From contig SCSX01000055.1 in NCBI GenBank assembly GCA_004297825.1, forward strand, positions 1 through 61,431: a stretch of 61,431 nt of DNA. The letters run 5' to 3'. Positions 42,135 through 50,831 of the stretch are shown here, in pieces. This DNA is from Spirochaetota bacterium. Lineage in GTDB: Bacteria > Spirochaetota > UBA4802 > UBA5368. The number at the start of each line of letters is the position of its first letter. Position 1 is the first letter of the stretch. Both the position numbers and the translations under genes were made by a program. The notes under the pieces are model-generated. The model had not been told where the DNA came from. It searched no databases and worked only from the letters and a program-made list of their open reading frames with translations.

Positions 42135-44006
42135 CTATTCTAGCGGTGCCCCCGTAAACGCGCTCGGCGAGGCCTTTATGACGGCGGTTTCGCCGAACGT
42201 AATGGTCTCGATGCGCCCGAAGTATTTCGGGAACTCCATGCCCAGGTAGAACTGCGACGAAAGCACGCGCCCGTTGTAGAACGCCGCCTCGGCGTTGTCC
42301 TCCAGGAATTTCTCCCGCTCGGGGCCCTTGAGGTCGCCCACGAGCGCCTTCATTTTCGGGATACTCACGGTGAGGCTCTCGATATGGAGCCAGGCCAGGG
42401 CCAGCATGAACATCGCCTGCTGCAGCGGGGTCGCGTTCATGAAGAGGTGGAGGAATTTGCCCTCGCCCATCTGCTTCTTCATCATGTCGATGACCTCATC
42501 CAGCTTCGCGATGCCGCGCTCGAGAAGACCAAGATACTTGTCATCGACCGTGCCCTTCGCCTTCGCGATGGTCGCCGCCATGCGCTTTTTCAAGACGGAA
42601 TAATTATACTGCTCAGGGTTCATTAAAATCTTCCGCATGGTCAGGTCCATCGACTGGATGCCGTTGGTCCCTTCATACACCGCGGTGATTTTTGAATCGC
42701 GCATGAACTGTTCCACCGGGTAATCGGCGCAATAGCCGTAGCCGCCAAACACCTGGATGGACTCGGACGCGATGAGCGCGGACATGTCCGTGTTGCCGGC
42801 CTTCGCGATGGGTATGAGTATCTCGGCCAATCCCATCGCTTCCTTTTTAGCCTCCTCGTCGCCCACCTGGTGCGTGTTGATGACATGTCCCAGGTAGTAC
42901 ACGAGCATCCTCATGCCCTCGACGTAGGACTTCATGTAAAGGAGCATGCGCTTGACGTCAGGGTGCTGGATGATGCACACCTTGGGCGCCTCCGGGTTCA
43001 GCATCTGGGTGACGTGCACCCCCTGCGCGCGGTTGCGGGCGTAGGTGATGGCGTGCATGTAGGCGGTCGACGATACGGAGAGCCCCTGCATGGCCACCCC
43101 CAGGCGCGCCTCGTTCATCATCTGGAACATGATCTTCATACCCTGGCGCTCCTGGCCCAGGAGGTAGCCCACGCAGCTCCCGTTGTCGCCGAACGACAGC
43201 GAGCAGGTCGCCGATGCGTGAATGCCCATCTTGTGTTCCGTCCCCGTGCAGACCACATCGTTCCTGGCGCCCGGCGTGCCGTCCTTGTTCACCAGGAATT
43301 TGGGCACGATGAATATGGAAATCCCCTTCGTGCCGACCGGGTCGCCCTCGACGCGCGCGAGCACCGGGTGGATGATATTCTCGTAGACGTCGTTTTCCCC
43401 CGCGGTGATGAAAATCTTCTGCCCGGATACGCGGTACGTCCCGTCGGCCTGTTTCACGGCCTTTGTCTTGAGGTTACCCACATCGGAACCGGCCTCCGGC
43501 TCGGTGAGACACATGGTACCGCCCCATACCCCTGAAAGCATTTTTTCCAGGTAGGTATCCTTTTGCTCCGGGGTCCCGAACGTGTGAATGAGCATGGCGG
43601 CCCCGTGCGTGAGGCCGGGATACATGGTAAACGCGAGGCTCGCGGAGGTAAAGATGTCGCTCGCGGCGAGGGCAAGGCTCACGGGCATGTTCATGCCGCC
43701 CAGCTCGGGGTCTTCCGCCATGGCCATGAAACCGGCCTCGTGGTAGGCCTTGAGCCCCGGCTTGAAGGGCTCCGGCACCGTCACCTTCTTGGTCGCGGGG
43801 TCGTATTTTACCCCGATCTTATCCGCAAGGGCGTTCGCGGGATACACCTGCTCCACGGCGATTTTCTCCGCGAGCGCGAGCACCTCTTCCATGGTGCCCC
43901 TGTCCAGGTCGCCGTACTTGGGATACTTGTTGAGCTTGTCGATTTCGAGCATTTCAAAAAGGATAAATCGCACGTCCCTCGAATCGAGGAGTTTGTTGAG
44001 AGCCAT
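42135..44006 (-). CDS. Acyl-CoA dehydrogenase, long (623 aa) type
   Basis: This FAD enzyme has the standard core (TMCLTEPEAGSDVGNLKTKA, SGQKIFITAGENDV, GYGYCADYPVEQFMRDSKI) with the catalytic Glu in VYEGTNGIQ, as in short/medium-chain enzymes. An N-terminal extension (NKLLDSRDVRFILFEMLEIDKL) and a C-terminal helical domain of about 120 residues place it near the DmdC/AidB-like long acyl-CoA dehydrogenases (for example 3-methylthiopropanoyl-CoA dehydrogenase). The true substrate is unknown. AGGAGG precedes the ATG at 44006, so earlier in-frame codons are rejected. Confidence 0.88.
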   Translation of the reverse strand: MALNKLLDSRDVRFILFEMLEIDKLNKYPKYGDLDRGTMEEVLALAEKIAVEQVYPANALADKIGVKYDPATKKVTVPEPFKPGLKAYHEAGFMAMAEDPELGGMNMPVSLALAASDIFTSASLAFTMYPGLTHGAAMLIHTFGTPEQKDTYLEKMLSGVWGGTMCLTEPEAGSDVGNLKTKAVKQADGTYRVSGQKIFITAGENDVYENIIHPVLARVEGDPVGTKGISIFIVPKFLVNKDGTPGARNDVVCTGTEHKMGIHASATCSLSFGDNGSCVGYLLGQERQGMKIMFQMMNEARLGVAMQGLSVSSTAYMHAITYARNRAQGVHVTQMLNPEAPKVCIIQHPDVKRMLLYMKSYVEGMRMLVYYLGHVINTHQVGDEEAKKEAMGLAEILIPIAKAGNTDMSALIASESIQVFGGYGYCADYPVEQFMRDSKITAVYEGTNGIQSMDLTMRKILMNPEQYNYSVLKKRMAATIAKAKGTVDDKYLGLLERGIAKLDEVIDMMKKQMGEGKFLHLFMNATPLQQAMFMLALAWLHIESLTVSIPKMKALVGDLKGPEREKFLEDNAEAAFYNGRVLSSQFYLGMEFPKYFGRIETITFGETAVIKASPSAFTGAPLE

Positions 44007-44078
44007 TTGAGACCTCCTGAAGTGTGGTAGAGTATGGTAGATCGGTCCGGAGCGTACGGCAGCCATGCCTTCCGTGCC

Positions 44079-44099
44079 GTGAGGCGCGCCGCGCCTCAC
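44079..44099. other. Hairpin upstream of the acyl-CoA dehydrogenase gene
   Basis: GTGAGGCGC and GCGCCTCAC are a perfect 9-bp inverted repeat around a 3-nt loop, 72 bp upstream of the start codon, possibly in the leader. It might be regulatory or a short palindromic repeat. Confidence 0.45.
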
Positions 44100-44106
44100 C
44101 TGACAC

Positions 44107-44374
44107 CTGAGTCCAATGCGTGTAAAATTTCAACTACATTAATCCGATGTGCATATTTTCTATACAAAAATCAAGCATATATTGACAGATAGTTCCTGGT
44201 AATGGCGGGGAAACCGGGCGGGCGTTAGGTATTGCCCTTTGCCGCACCCTGAGGCGGGCTTAACGCGGCAGACGGCGCCCCTCGCGGACCGGCACACGAT
44301 GAGCGGGGCGGCAATTGGCGGCGTGATGCGCCCCCGCGCGTGCGATTGCCGCGGGGGCGGAAGCGAGAATGCCG
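44107..44374. other. Intergenic region with a GC-rich hairpin
   Basis: The left part is AT-rich and probably holds the acyl-CoA dehydrogenase promoter on the minus strand; no clear -35/-10 was found. The right part has a 10-bp perfect hairpin (arms CGCCCCCGCG at 44329-44338 and CGCGGGGGCG at 44350-44359, 11-nt loop). It lies downstream of the neighbouring minus-strand gene, so it may end that transcript, though it lacks a T-run. Confidence 0.4.
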
Positions 44375-45013
44375 TTATTTATAGAACGCCTGGATGTCCT
44401 TGAGAACCTGGAGTGTCGCCTCGTCGTTCTTTTCCATCGTGCGGCGGTACCAGAAGGTAAGCTGCTTGTAGTTTTCCCAGTTGCATATTTCGCCGGCCTT
44501 GTCGCTTACTTCCTGGCTCGGCTTGGGGCACGCCTTGACGAGCGCCGCCATGTGCGTCTTGTAATTTGCGCTCTCCCTGTAGGTGACCGCGGCGTCGACG
44601 TCGTATTTGAGCAGCTCTTCGTACTTGGCCTTGGGCAGGAGGGCCATGAGCGCGTCCTTGTTTTCGGCCCAGAGCTGCGCGATGCGGGCGCCGTCGCGGT
44701 TCGCGAACGCGCCGGCGAACTTGCCCTTGTCCTTCTTCGTGAGGCCCGCCTCTTTCGCGGCCTGGCCGCTCTTGTCGGTGACCACGTAGGAATACGAGTT
44801 ATTTTTTTCGTCGGTCACGGTATACTGGTAGGCCCGCAGCATCATCACGTAATCGGCCTGTTTCGACAGGAAAAACTTGAGGGCGTCAACGGTGGCGTCA
44901 TCCTTGGCCTCGATTTTCGCCTTGGCCTTGGCTTTCGCCTTGTCCTTGTCCTTCGCGACGGTCACGCCCGCGGCGACCGCGATAATGAGCAGAGCCAATA
45001 ATAGCTTCTTCAT
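44375..45013 (-). CDS. Exported protein with Lys-Ala repeat, unknown function
   Basis: The 212-residue product has a signal peptide (MKKLLLALLIIAVAAGVTVA) followed by a low-complexity Lys/Ala/Asp linker (DKDKAKAKAKAKIEAK) and a helical domain with two Cys (ACPKPSQ, EICNWENY) that could form a disulfide. It is probably periplasmic. The ATG at 45013 follows AAAGGAGG. A strong promoter with a perfect 17-bp spacer is 80 bp upstream. I do not recognise the family. Confidence 0.7.
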   Translation of the reverse strand: MKKLLLALLIIAVAAGVTVAKDKDKAKAKAKAKIEAKDDATVDALKFFLSKQADYVMMLRAYQYTVTDEKNNSYSYVVTDKSGQAAKEAGLTKKDKGKFAGAFANRDGARIAQLWAENKDALMALLPKAKYEELLKYDVDAAVTYRESANYKTHMAALVKACPKPSQEVSDKAGEICNWENYKQLTFWYRRTMEKNDEATLQVLKDIQAFYK

Positions 45014-45092
45014 CTTGAATCCTCCTTTCAATTGAGGGATTTTTCCCGCACCACGCGGGGAGATTTACGCACACCCTGATTCAACGGGGCGC

Positions 45093-45121
45093 AGTATACG
45101 GCCGGCGCCGATTAAAGTCAA
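45093..45121 (-). promoter_or_regulatory. Promoter for the 44375-45013 gene
   Basis: On the minus strand: TTGACT (45121-45116), 17 bp, TATACT (45098-45093). The 16 bases starting at this -10 (TATACTGCGCCCCGTT) are identical to those at the promoter of the lipoprotein at 46165-46180. Confidence 0.7.
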
Positions 45122-45146
45122 ACACTTGTGGTATCGGGGGGAAGAC

Positions 45147-45190
45147 CGCCCCGTGAAGGCGCGGAAACGCTTCCGCGCCTTCACGGGGCG
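45147..45190. repeat. Perfect inverted repeat, 20-bp arms
   Basis: Arms at 45147-45166 and 45171-45190 are perfect reverse complements (core GTGAAGGCGCGGAA) around the 4-nt loop ACGC. It sits 18 bp from a second perfect palindrome. It lies upstream of the promoter of the gene at 44375-45013. Confidence 0.9.
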
Positions 45191-45208
45191 CATTTCCGAG
45201 GGACCCTT

Positions 45209-45242
45209 GGATTCGGCCTTCCCCGCGGGGAAGGCCGAATCC
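45209..45242. repeat. 34-bp perfect palindrome
   Basis: A gapless palindrome with 17-bp arms (core TTCGGCCTTCCCCG and its reverse complement, centre at 45225/45226), 11 bp past the stop of the chalcone-isomerase-like gene on the minus strand. It could act in termination, but no T-run follows on that strand. Confidence 0.9.
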
Positions 45243-45253
45243 GCAGTTGGGCA

Positions 45254-45814
45254 CTATCGGCCGAGCATTCCGTTTTTACAGGATTCCTGGACCGGGTTGG
45301 GTCCCAGCCAGATCGCGTACAGCGCCTTTTTGAACCCAAGCCCCGGGATGGTGCCAAAGAATTTCGCCGCCCCGCCGGCGGGCTGCAGGCTCGCCGCCAG
45401 TCCGGAGGCCGGGTCGTAGCTCAGGTACACGTAATCGCCCTTTTTCATCTCGACATCCCCGAACAGGCTCAGGAACGCCTCGGCCTGGTCGGTGGCGTAT
45501 CCAGCCCCCGCGGCCTTCTCGAAGCCCTCGCGTATGGCCTTGAAAAAACGGTCGCGCGTGAGCATACCCGAATCGATGAGAAGCACCACCGACATGGGCG
45601 CGTCCGCTTCGAGTATCTCGGTCCCGTCCTTGCCCTTGAGCGTATCGGGCACGTACAGGAATGCGTAATACACCGAGCCGAGCATGAATATGCTCCTGGA
45701 GCCGGTCCCGTTCAGCACCATTTCCTTACCGCCCACCGAAAATGCGAAGGCCGCGGACACGAGGCACGCGACCGCCACCGCGATGAGGAGCGTCCTGGAT
45801 GCGAATTTCTTCAT
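45254..45814 (-). CDS. Exported chalcone-isomerase-fold protein
   Basis: The 186-residue product has a signal peptide (TLLIAVAVACLVSAAFAF) and then the bacterial chalcone-isomerase-like pattern: LNGTGSRSIFMLGSVYYAFLYVP, VVLLIDSGMLTRDRFFKAIREGF, and the terminal FKKALYAIWLGPNPVQESCKNGMLG. Bacterial members are periplasmic and do not act on flavonoids; a few bind fatty acids or act in membrane maintenance. Here the role is unknown. Two perfect palindromes lie just past its stop. Confidence 0.8.
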   Translation of the reverse strand: MKKFASRTLLIAVAVACLVSAAFAFSVGGKEMVLNGTGSRSIFMLGSVYYAFLYVPDTLKGKDGTEILEADAPMSVVLLIDSGMLTRDRFFKAIREGFEKAAGAGYATDQAEAFLSLFGDVEMKKGDYVYLSYDPASGLAASLQPAGGAAKFFGTIPGLGFKKALYAIWLGPNPVQESCKNGMLGR

Positions 45815-46142
45815 ATCGTCTTCTCCTTAAAATGAATATAGTAAGTCCCTGGAACAGCTTAGACATTGACCCTATACCCGCCCGTTCACAGAACCGCACG
45901 GGCGGAATCGGCGCGAATAGTCCATTGCACGATGCGGATGACCGGGGGTATCTTGTCGAACGCAGGGGGTCCGATATTAAAACCCGCCGCGTCGAAACCG
46001 CCGTCCGGTGTATCGGCGCCCCCCTCTTCTCCGGACAGGTCACGGATGACGCAAACGCCACGATGGAATGTTATATGACACATCGCGTATTGTCAAGCCC
46101 GCGTTTCGGCGCGCCGGCGCGCCTGACGGCCCAAAATACTCC
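45815..46142. other. Intergenic region between divergent genes
   Basis: A possible minus-strand promoter (TTGACA 46096-46091, 15-bp spacer, TATAAC 46075-46070) would transcribe the chalcone-isomerase-like gene with a leader of about 250 nt. The hairpin-forming CGCCCGTTC...GCACGGGCG lies near 45880. No gene or known RNA was recognised. Confidence 0.4.
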
Positions 46143-46170
46143 TTGTCATATTCGTCGCGGGGGCTATACT
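46143..46170 (+). promoter_or_regulatory. Promoter for the lipoprotein gene
   Basis: TTGTCA (46143-46148), 16 bp, TATACT (46165-46170). ACTCCTTG at the -35 (46138-46145) recurs at the promoters at 3496 and 16080. The -10 region TATACTGCGCCCCGTT is shared with the promoter at 45093. Confidence 0.6.
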
Positions 46171-46208
46171 GCGCCCCGTTTCGAACTCGCCGCGTCCAGG
46201 AGGCCTTC

Positions 46209-46748
46209 ATGAACACACGAACCACATGCGTATGCCGGACCGCGCGGACGATCGCGCTCGCGGCCGCGCTCCTCGCCGCGGGCCTTTCGTGCGGGAAAAA
46301 GGACCCGGGCGTGTTTTCGGGAAAGGACGGGAGCTTCGCCGTCAAATTTCCCCCGGGGTGGGAACTGCGGGAACACGAGAGCGGCGTCGCGGTCATCGCC
46401 TCGGACACGGCCTCGCAGTCCCTGTTCCGCCCCAACGCGATCGTCGCGACGGAAACCGTCCCCGAAACCCAGGGCCTCCGGGCCTACCTTAACGTCAACA
46501 TGGAGAGCATTAAATCCGTCCTGACCGGCTTCACGGTGATGGGCGAAACGGAGACCATGTCGGGCGGCGCGCACGCGATCCGGTCGGAATACACCTACAC
46601 ATTGGGGCCCGCGAAGATACACGTGACGGCGCTGTACGTGATTAAGGGCAGAAGGGCGTTCGTCCTGAACTGTTCCGGCATGGACGACGACTATGAAGTC
46701 CTGAAACCCGTGTTCGAGGGGATCGTTTCCAGCTTCGTCCCGGATTAA
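46209..46748 (+). CDS. Lipoprotein of the PsbP/DcrB-like fold
   Basis: The 179-residue product has a lipobox (LLAAGLSCG), so it is anchored by lipid, followed by a domain that begins DGSFAVKFPPGWELREHESG. This opening, with later strands and a final FEGIVSSFVPD, is typical for PsbP-like/DUF1795 domains found in many bacterial lipoproteins of unknown role. AGGAGG precedes the ATG at 46209. It is in the same direction as the enoyl-CoA hydratase-like gene 93 bp downstream, though probably a separate unit. Confidence 0.75.
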   Translation: MNTRTTCVCRTARTIALAAALLAAGLSCGKKDPGVFSGKDGSFAVKFPPGWELREHESGVAVIASDTASQSLFRPNAIVATETVPETQGLRAYLNVNMESIKSVLTGFTVMGETETMSGGAHAIRSEYTYTLGPAKIHVTALYVIKGRRAFVLNCSGMDDDYEVLKPVFEGIVSSFVPD

Positions 46749-46841
46749 AAATTCCCCACCCGCGCATTTTATTCTTGAACGGGCGGACCCCCCTCCTTAC
46801 CCTGCGGCTGGACACATTCCAGCAATTTCATGGAGGCTTTT

Positions 46842-47609
46842 ATGCTGCACCAGCGGATCGAGGACGATATCCTCATACTCACCATAGAGAACGGCAGGGA
46901 CAATTCGCTTACGCACGAATTTTTCACCGGTCTTAAAAGCGCGATCGACCAGGCGAACAACAACCCCTCGCCCAAGGGCATCATCATCACCGGTTCCGGA
47001 AAGTTCTTTTCGTCCGGGTTCAACCTCCCCCTGTTCCTTTCCTTCAAGACCCCCAAAGAGGTCGCCGACTTTTTCAGGGATATCGAGGAGCCGGGCATGC
47101 TCGACCTGTTCATGTGCAAGAAACCCGTGATCGCCGCGCTGAACGGCCACACGGTCGCGGGCGGCCTCATTATCGCGATGGCGTGCGATTACAAGATCGC
47201 CACCCCCAATCCCAAGGCGAAATACGGCATGAGTGAAATCAAGATTGGACTGCCGCTCGCGGTCACCCAGGGCGAAATCGTCCGCTTCGGGATGGACAGC
47301 GACCGCAATTACCGAGACCTCATCTACTTCGGCCAGATGCTCGACGTGAACAGGGCGAGGGAGATAGGCGTCGTGGACGAGATCGTCGAGGAGGCCGAGC
47401 TCATCAACCGCGCGAAACAGCTCGTGTCCCTGTGGATCGACAACCCGGGACGCGCCTTCTCGCGCCTCAAGTACCTTCTGCGCCGGCCCCTCCACGAGCG
47501 CATGGAAAAGATGATAAAGGAGTACGACTGGGAAGACGGCCTCAAGTGCTTCTTCCAGGATGACGTGCGCAAGACCCTGGAGTTCGTCCAGATGGCGATG
47601 TCCAAGTAA
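46842..47609 (+). CDS. Enoyl-CoA hydratase/isomerase family protein
   Basis: The 255-residue crotonase-fold protein has the CoA-binding segments GKFFSSGFNLPLFL and NGHTVAGGLIIAMACDYKIA, and GMSEIKIGLP. Hydratases use two Glu residues, one in 'G-G-x-E-L-A' and one in 'x-x-E-x-x-x-G'. The first is Ile here (GGLIIA); only the second (SEIKIG) is kept. This is the pattern of enoyl-CoA delta-isomerases rather than hydratases, so I favour an isomerase. GGAGG precedes the ATG at 46842. It is 14 bp upstream of the transporter fusion gene. Confidence 0.85.
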   Translation: MLHQRIEDDILILTIENGRDNSLTHEFFTGLKSAIDQANNNPSPKGIIITGSGKFFSSGFNLPLFLSFKTPKEVADFFRDIEEPGMLDLFMCKKPVIAALNGHTVAGGLIIAMACDYKIATPNPKAKYGMSEIKIGLPLAVTQGEIVRFGMDSDRNYRDLIYFGQMLDVNRAREIGVVDEIVEEAELINRAKQLVSLWIDNPGRAFSRLKYLLRRPLHERMEKMIKEYDWEDGLKCFFQDDVRKTLEFVQMAMSK

Positions 47610-47623
47610 GGACAGCGTCCGGA

Positions 47624-50600
47624 ATGAATCTCAGAAAGGCGGGATGGAAGCTCTTCTCTCTCCGGCAGGACGAGTACGGGTTCGCCATTCCGCTCTTCAT
47701 GCTCTATTTTTTCTCCGGCTGCTTTTATTCGCTGGGCCAGATATTCACAGAGACCCTGTTTCTTAAAACGTACGGCGCTCAGGGGCTCTCCCGCTTCTTC
47801 GTCTACAATGGCATCGCCCTCATCCTGAGCGGGACGCTGTATAACCTCCTGCTCCTCAAGATTTCCATGCGGCGCGGATATTTTCTCCTTATCGCGCTCG
47901 CCACGGGGATCATCGCCCTCGCGTCCCGGTACGCGCACACGGAATACCGGTGGTACGTCTTCTCCCTCTACCTCGCAAACTACCTGTTCACCTTTTTCCT
48001 GGACATGCACTTTTTCAATTTCATTTACCAGTACATGACCCTGCGCAATTCGAAGCGCATCCTGCCCTTCCTCATGGGCGGGGGAAAGCTGGGCGGGATA
48101 GCGGCGAGCGCCCTGTGCTTCACCATCTTCGCCAGGGACATTTCCCTGTACGGGTTCTACATGTGGGCCGCCAGCGGGGCGCTCCTGGCGATCCCCGTCC
48201 TCCTGCTCCGGAAGCGCGCCGCCGCCGCGGGCGCGGCGCCCAGGGCCGGCGGGCGCGAGCTCCTGCCCGACCTGCGCATCTTCGAACGGTTTGCGCGGAA
48301 GATAAAGCTGTCCTACTCGTCCCCGATCTTCACCTGGTCGCTCCTGGTCGTATTCGTCATGTCCATCGTGAACCAGGTTTCCGAGTACTATTTCGCGCAC
48401 ATCTTCAACGCGGTTTTTGAAACGAAGCAGGAACTCGCGCGCTTCCTGGCGGTCTATACCTTTTCCGCCGACCTGGTCACGCTGCTCCTCCAGCTCTTCC
48501 TGGTATCCCGGCTCATCAAGCGCGCCGGCGTGCAGGCCTCGAATTATTTCTACCCGGGGTCCTTCCTGGCGTTCATAACCCTCGCGATCGTCTCCCCCGG
48601 AATACTCGCGGGCGTCGCGCTCCGGTTTTTCAGGAAGAACCTGGGCCTCCTGTTCCGCGTGCCCGTGTTCAATATCATCATGGCGGCATCGCCGCGCGAC
48701 CGCATCACCGAGGTGAAGTCCTTCCTCACCGGCATCGTGAGCCCGCTGGGCATGGTCGCCGGGGGGGGAATCCTGCTTCTTATCTATAAAAAGCTTCCCG
48801 CGGAACAGGGATACGCCCTGGCGATCGTCACGGGCTGCGCGTTCGTCGCCCTCACCTTTTTCCAGAACCGGGCGTATCGGAAAACCCTGAAAAAACGCCT
48901 CTCGCTCGATCTGGCCGCGGGGGCCCGCAACCCCGAGTACGCGAGCTACGAGTCGCTCGCGCGCCACGGCGTCGCCGACGGCCGCTCCGTCAGGATTATG
49001 GAGGCGTTCTTTCACGCCGCTCCCTCCCTGGACCTGCTGAACCACCTTGCGCCGCACTTCCCGTCCCTTTCCCGGAGGAGCAAGGAGCTCATGTTCGGGC
49101 TCCTGGAAGGCAGCCGGTACGAAGGCGCGGACGCGCTCGCCGCCGCCGCCCTGGCCGACCCCGACCCCCTGGTGAGGAGCCTTGGCCTGGGTCATGCCCG
49201 CGGACTCGCTTTCACGCAACGGGAAAAGCTCCTGGCGGGGTATGCCCCGGAATCCGCCGCGGAGCGCTTTGCCCGTGCGCTCCTGCTCTCCCGTCCGGGG
49301 GATGACGGGACCGGTACCCGCGACGCGGATTCGCGCGCACTTGCCGCGCTGACCGAAATAGGGGGCGGCGTCCTTTCGGGTGCGCTGCCCCCCGAGGAAT
49401 TCGTCCTGCTCGCCCAGGCGCTCCCCCCGGTCTACGCGACCACGGGGCTCCTGGGGCTCGCGAAGGCGACGGGCGACGGCCTGTTCCTCACACAGCTCGC
49501 CGTGCGTGCGGAGCTCCTGGACCGGGCGCAGGCGCGCCGCATCCTGTACCGGTACCGCCACGCGCCGTTTGGCGAGCTCGCGGCATTCATCACGCGCGCC
49601 GACAGCCTCACCGAAATCGATCGCGCCATCCTCCTGGATTACCGGGCCGCCATACCCTTCGAGCACATGACCGCGATCTTCCGGTTCGACGAAAAGACGC
49701 GCGACCTGATCCTGAAGCGCCTCCTGGAAACGAGGAGCTTTCCGCAAAAGTCCAATTATCTCAACTACCTGACGAGCCTCGAGGTGAAGCCGGTCCGCGC
49801 GATGGAGGCCTTCCTCGATTACGAGATAGACAAGACCCTGTACCTGCACCGGCTCAGGGACGCCTTTCTCGCGGCAGTGCCGCAGGCGTACCGGGACTCC
49901 ATACCCGTCAGGTTTACCGCGGACGTGTTCGATTCCTTCAGGGATTTACACAAGCATCTCGTGCTCAAGTGCCTGGCGGTGCTCACGGGCGTCGACATGG
50001 AAGAGGTATACGATTCCAACCTGCTCCTGAAAGACAGGGACCTCAACAACTACATCCTGGAATACATCGAATCGTCGGGGAAGGTTGCGCGCCGCGCCCT
50101 GGCCTTGCTTGAAAGGGAGGAGACCGCCCCCGCCCCGGGCGAAAGCCTGAGCTGCGCGGATGCCTCCGAAATAGCCGCAGCGCTCGCTTCACTGTCGGGA
50201 TATTTCGCGCCCCACCTCGCCCGCCCCCTGCGGGCCTGCGCGGGCGCGATCAGGGCATATATATGCGACGGCCCGGCAGGGCCGGGCGGGGAGGAACAGG
50301 AAATGCTGTCACTGGTCGAGAAAATGGTCTTCCTGAAGGAGAACACCCTTTTCAGGGAGCTTCAGATGGACGAACTGTTCCACATAGCCCAGATCACGGG
50401 TGAGATGGACCTCCCCCGGGACAAGGATCTCATCCGTGAGGGAACCATGGGGGACGAGCTCTATATTCTTGCCGAGGGCGAGGTGGAAGTCTATACGAGG
50501 GGCAAATCGCTCGCCAAACTGGGGCCGGGCAGCTGTATCGGCGAGCTTTCCATCATCGATACGGAGCCAAGGAGCGCCAGCGCGCGTACCACGAAGAAAT

Positions 50601-50719
50601 CGCGGCTCCTCTTCATCCAGCGCAGGGACTTCCTCCTCACCCTTCGGGACAATCCCGCCATATCCATCAACATCATGCAGGTTATCGCCCAGCGGCTGAG
50701 AAAGATGATTGCGTCATAA
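47624..50719 (+). CDS. ADP/ATP-translocase-like transporter fused to helical repeats and a cNMP-binding domain
   Basis: The 1031-residue protein has three parts. Residues 1-420 are a 12-helix MFS-type membrane domain of the NTT/ADP-ATP-translocase-like superfamily (opening FAIPLFMLYFFSGCFYSLGQ; FLMGGGKLGGIAASAL). Residues about 430-880 are a soluble helical region with HEAT-like repeats (FGLLEGSRYEGADALAAAALADPDPLVRSLGLGHARG). Residues about 905-1020 are a cyclic-nucleotide-binding domain (IREGTMGDELYILAEGEVEV, GPGSCIGELSIIDTEPRSASARTT) with the phosphate-binding G-E-x-x and R-S-A-S-A-R elements. It is probably a cNMP-gated transporter. Start ATG at 47624; the ribosome-binding site is weak. 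Confidence 0.8.
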   Translation: MNLRKAGWKLFSLRQDEYGFAIPLFMLYFFSGCFYSLGQIFTETLFLKTYGAQGLSRFFVYNGIALILSGTLYNLLLLKISMRRGYFLLIALATGIIALASRYAHTEYRWYVFSLYLANYLFTFFLDMHFFNFIYQYMTLRNSKRILPFLMGGGKLGGIAASALCFTIFARDISLYGFYMWAASGALLAIPVLLLRKRAAAAGAAPRAGGRELLPDLRIFERFARKIKLSYSSPIFTWSLLVVFVMSIVNQVSEYYFAHIFNAVFETKQELARFLAVYTFSADLVTLLLQLFLVSRLIKRAGVQASNYFYPGSFLAFITLAIVSPGILAGVALRFFRKNLGLLFRVPVFNIIMAASPRDRITEVKSFLTGIVSPLGMVAGGGILLLIYKKLPAEQGYALAIVTGCAFVALTFFQNRAYRKTLKKRLSLDLAAGARNPEYASYESLARHGVADGRSVRIMEAFFHAAPSLDLLNHLAPHFPSLSRRSKELMFGLLEGSRYEGADALAAAALADPDPLVRSLGLGHARGLAFTQREKLLAGYAPESAAERFARALLLSRPGDDGTGTRDADSRALAALTEIGGGVLSGALPPEEFVLLAQALPPVYATTGLLGLAKATGDGLFLTQLAVRAELLDRAQARRILYRYRHAPFGELAAFITRADSLTEIDRAILLDYRAAIPFEHMTAIFRFDEKTRDLILKRLLETRSFPQKSNYLNYLTSLEVKPVRAMEAFLDYEIDKTLYLHRLRDAFLAAVPQAYRDSIPVRFTADVFDSFRDLHKHLVLKCLAVLTGVDMEEVYDSNLLLKDRDLNNYILEYIESSGKVARRALALLEREETAPAPGESLSCADASEIAAALASLSGYFAPHLARPLRACAGAIRAYICDGPAGPGGEEQEMLSLVEKMVFLKENTLFRELQMDELFHIAQITGEMDLPRDKDLIREGTMGDELYILAEGEVEVYTRGKSLAKLGPGSCIGELSIIDTEPRSASARTTKKSRLLFIQRRDFLLTLRDNPAISINIMQVIAQRLRKMIAS

Positions 50720-50831
50720 GGCCCGCGCCCTTACCATCCGATAATAAAAAAAACGCGGGAGGCGGGACGGTCCGCTCCCCGGCCGGCATCTGCGCGCCCC
50801 GGGCGCCTTTTCATGAGAAAGCGATAATGCG

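Noticed and set aside
44329-44359. Intrinsic terminator of the gene at 44375-45013
   Set aside because: The 10-bp stem is perfect but no T-run follows on the minus strand, so I list it only as a hairpin.
45886-46083. 65-codon minus-strand frame between divergent genes
   Set aside because: No ribosome-binding site; the composition is proline/glycine/aspartate-rich and it overlaps the proposed promoter.
47324-49849. 841-codon open frame on the minus strand
   Set aside because: It lies antisense to the enoyl-CoA isomerase and transporter genes, has highly charged low-complexity sequence and no ribosome-binding site. It is an effect of GC-rich codon usage.
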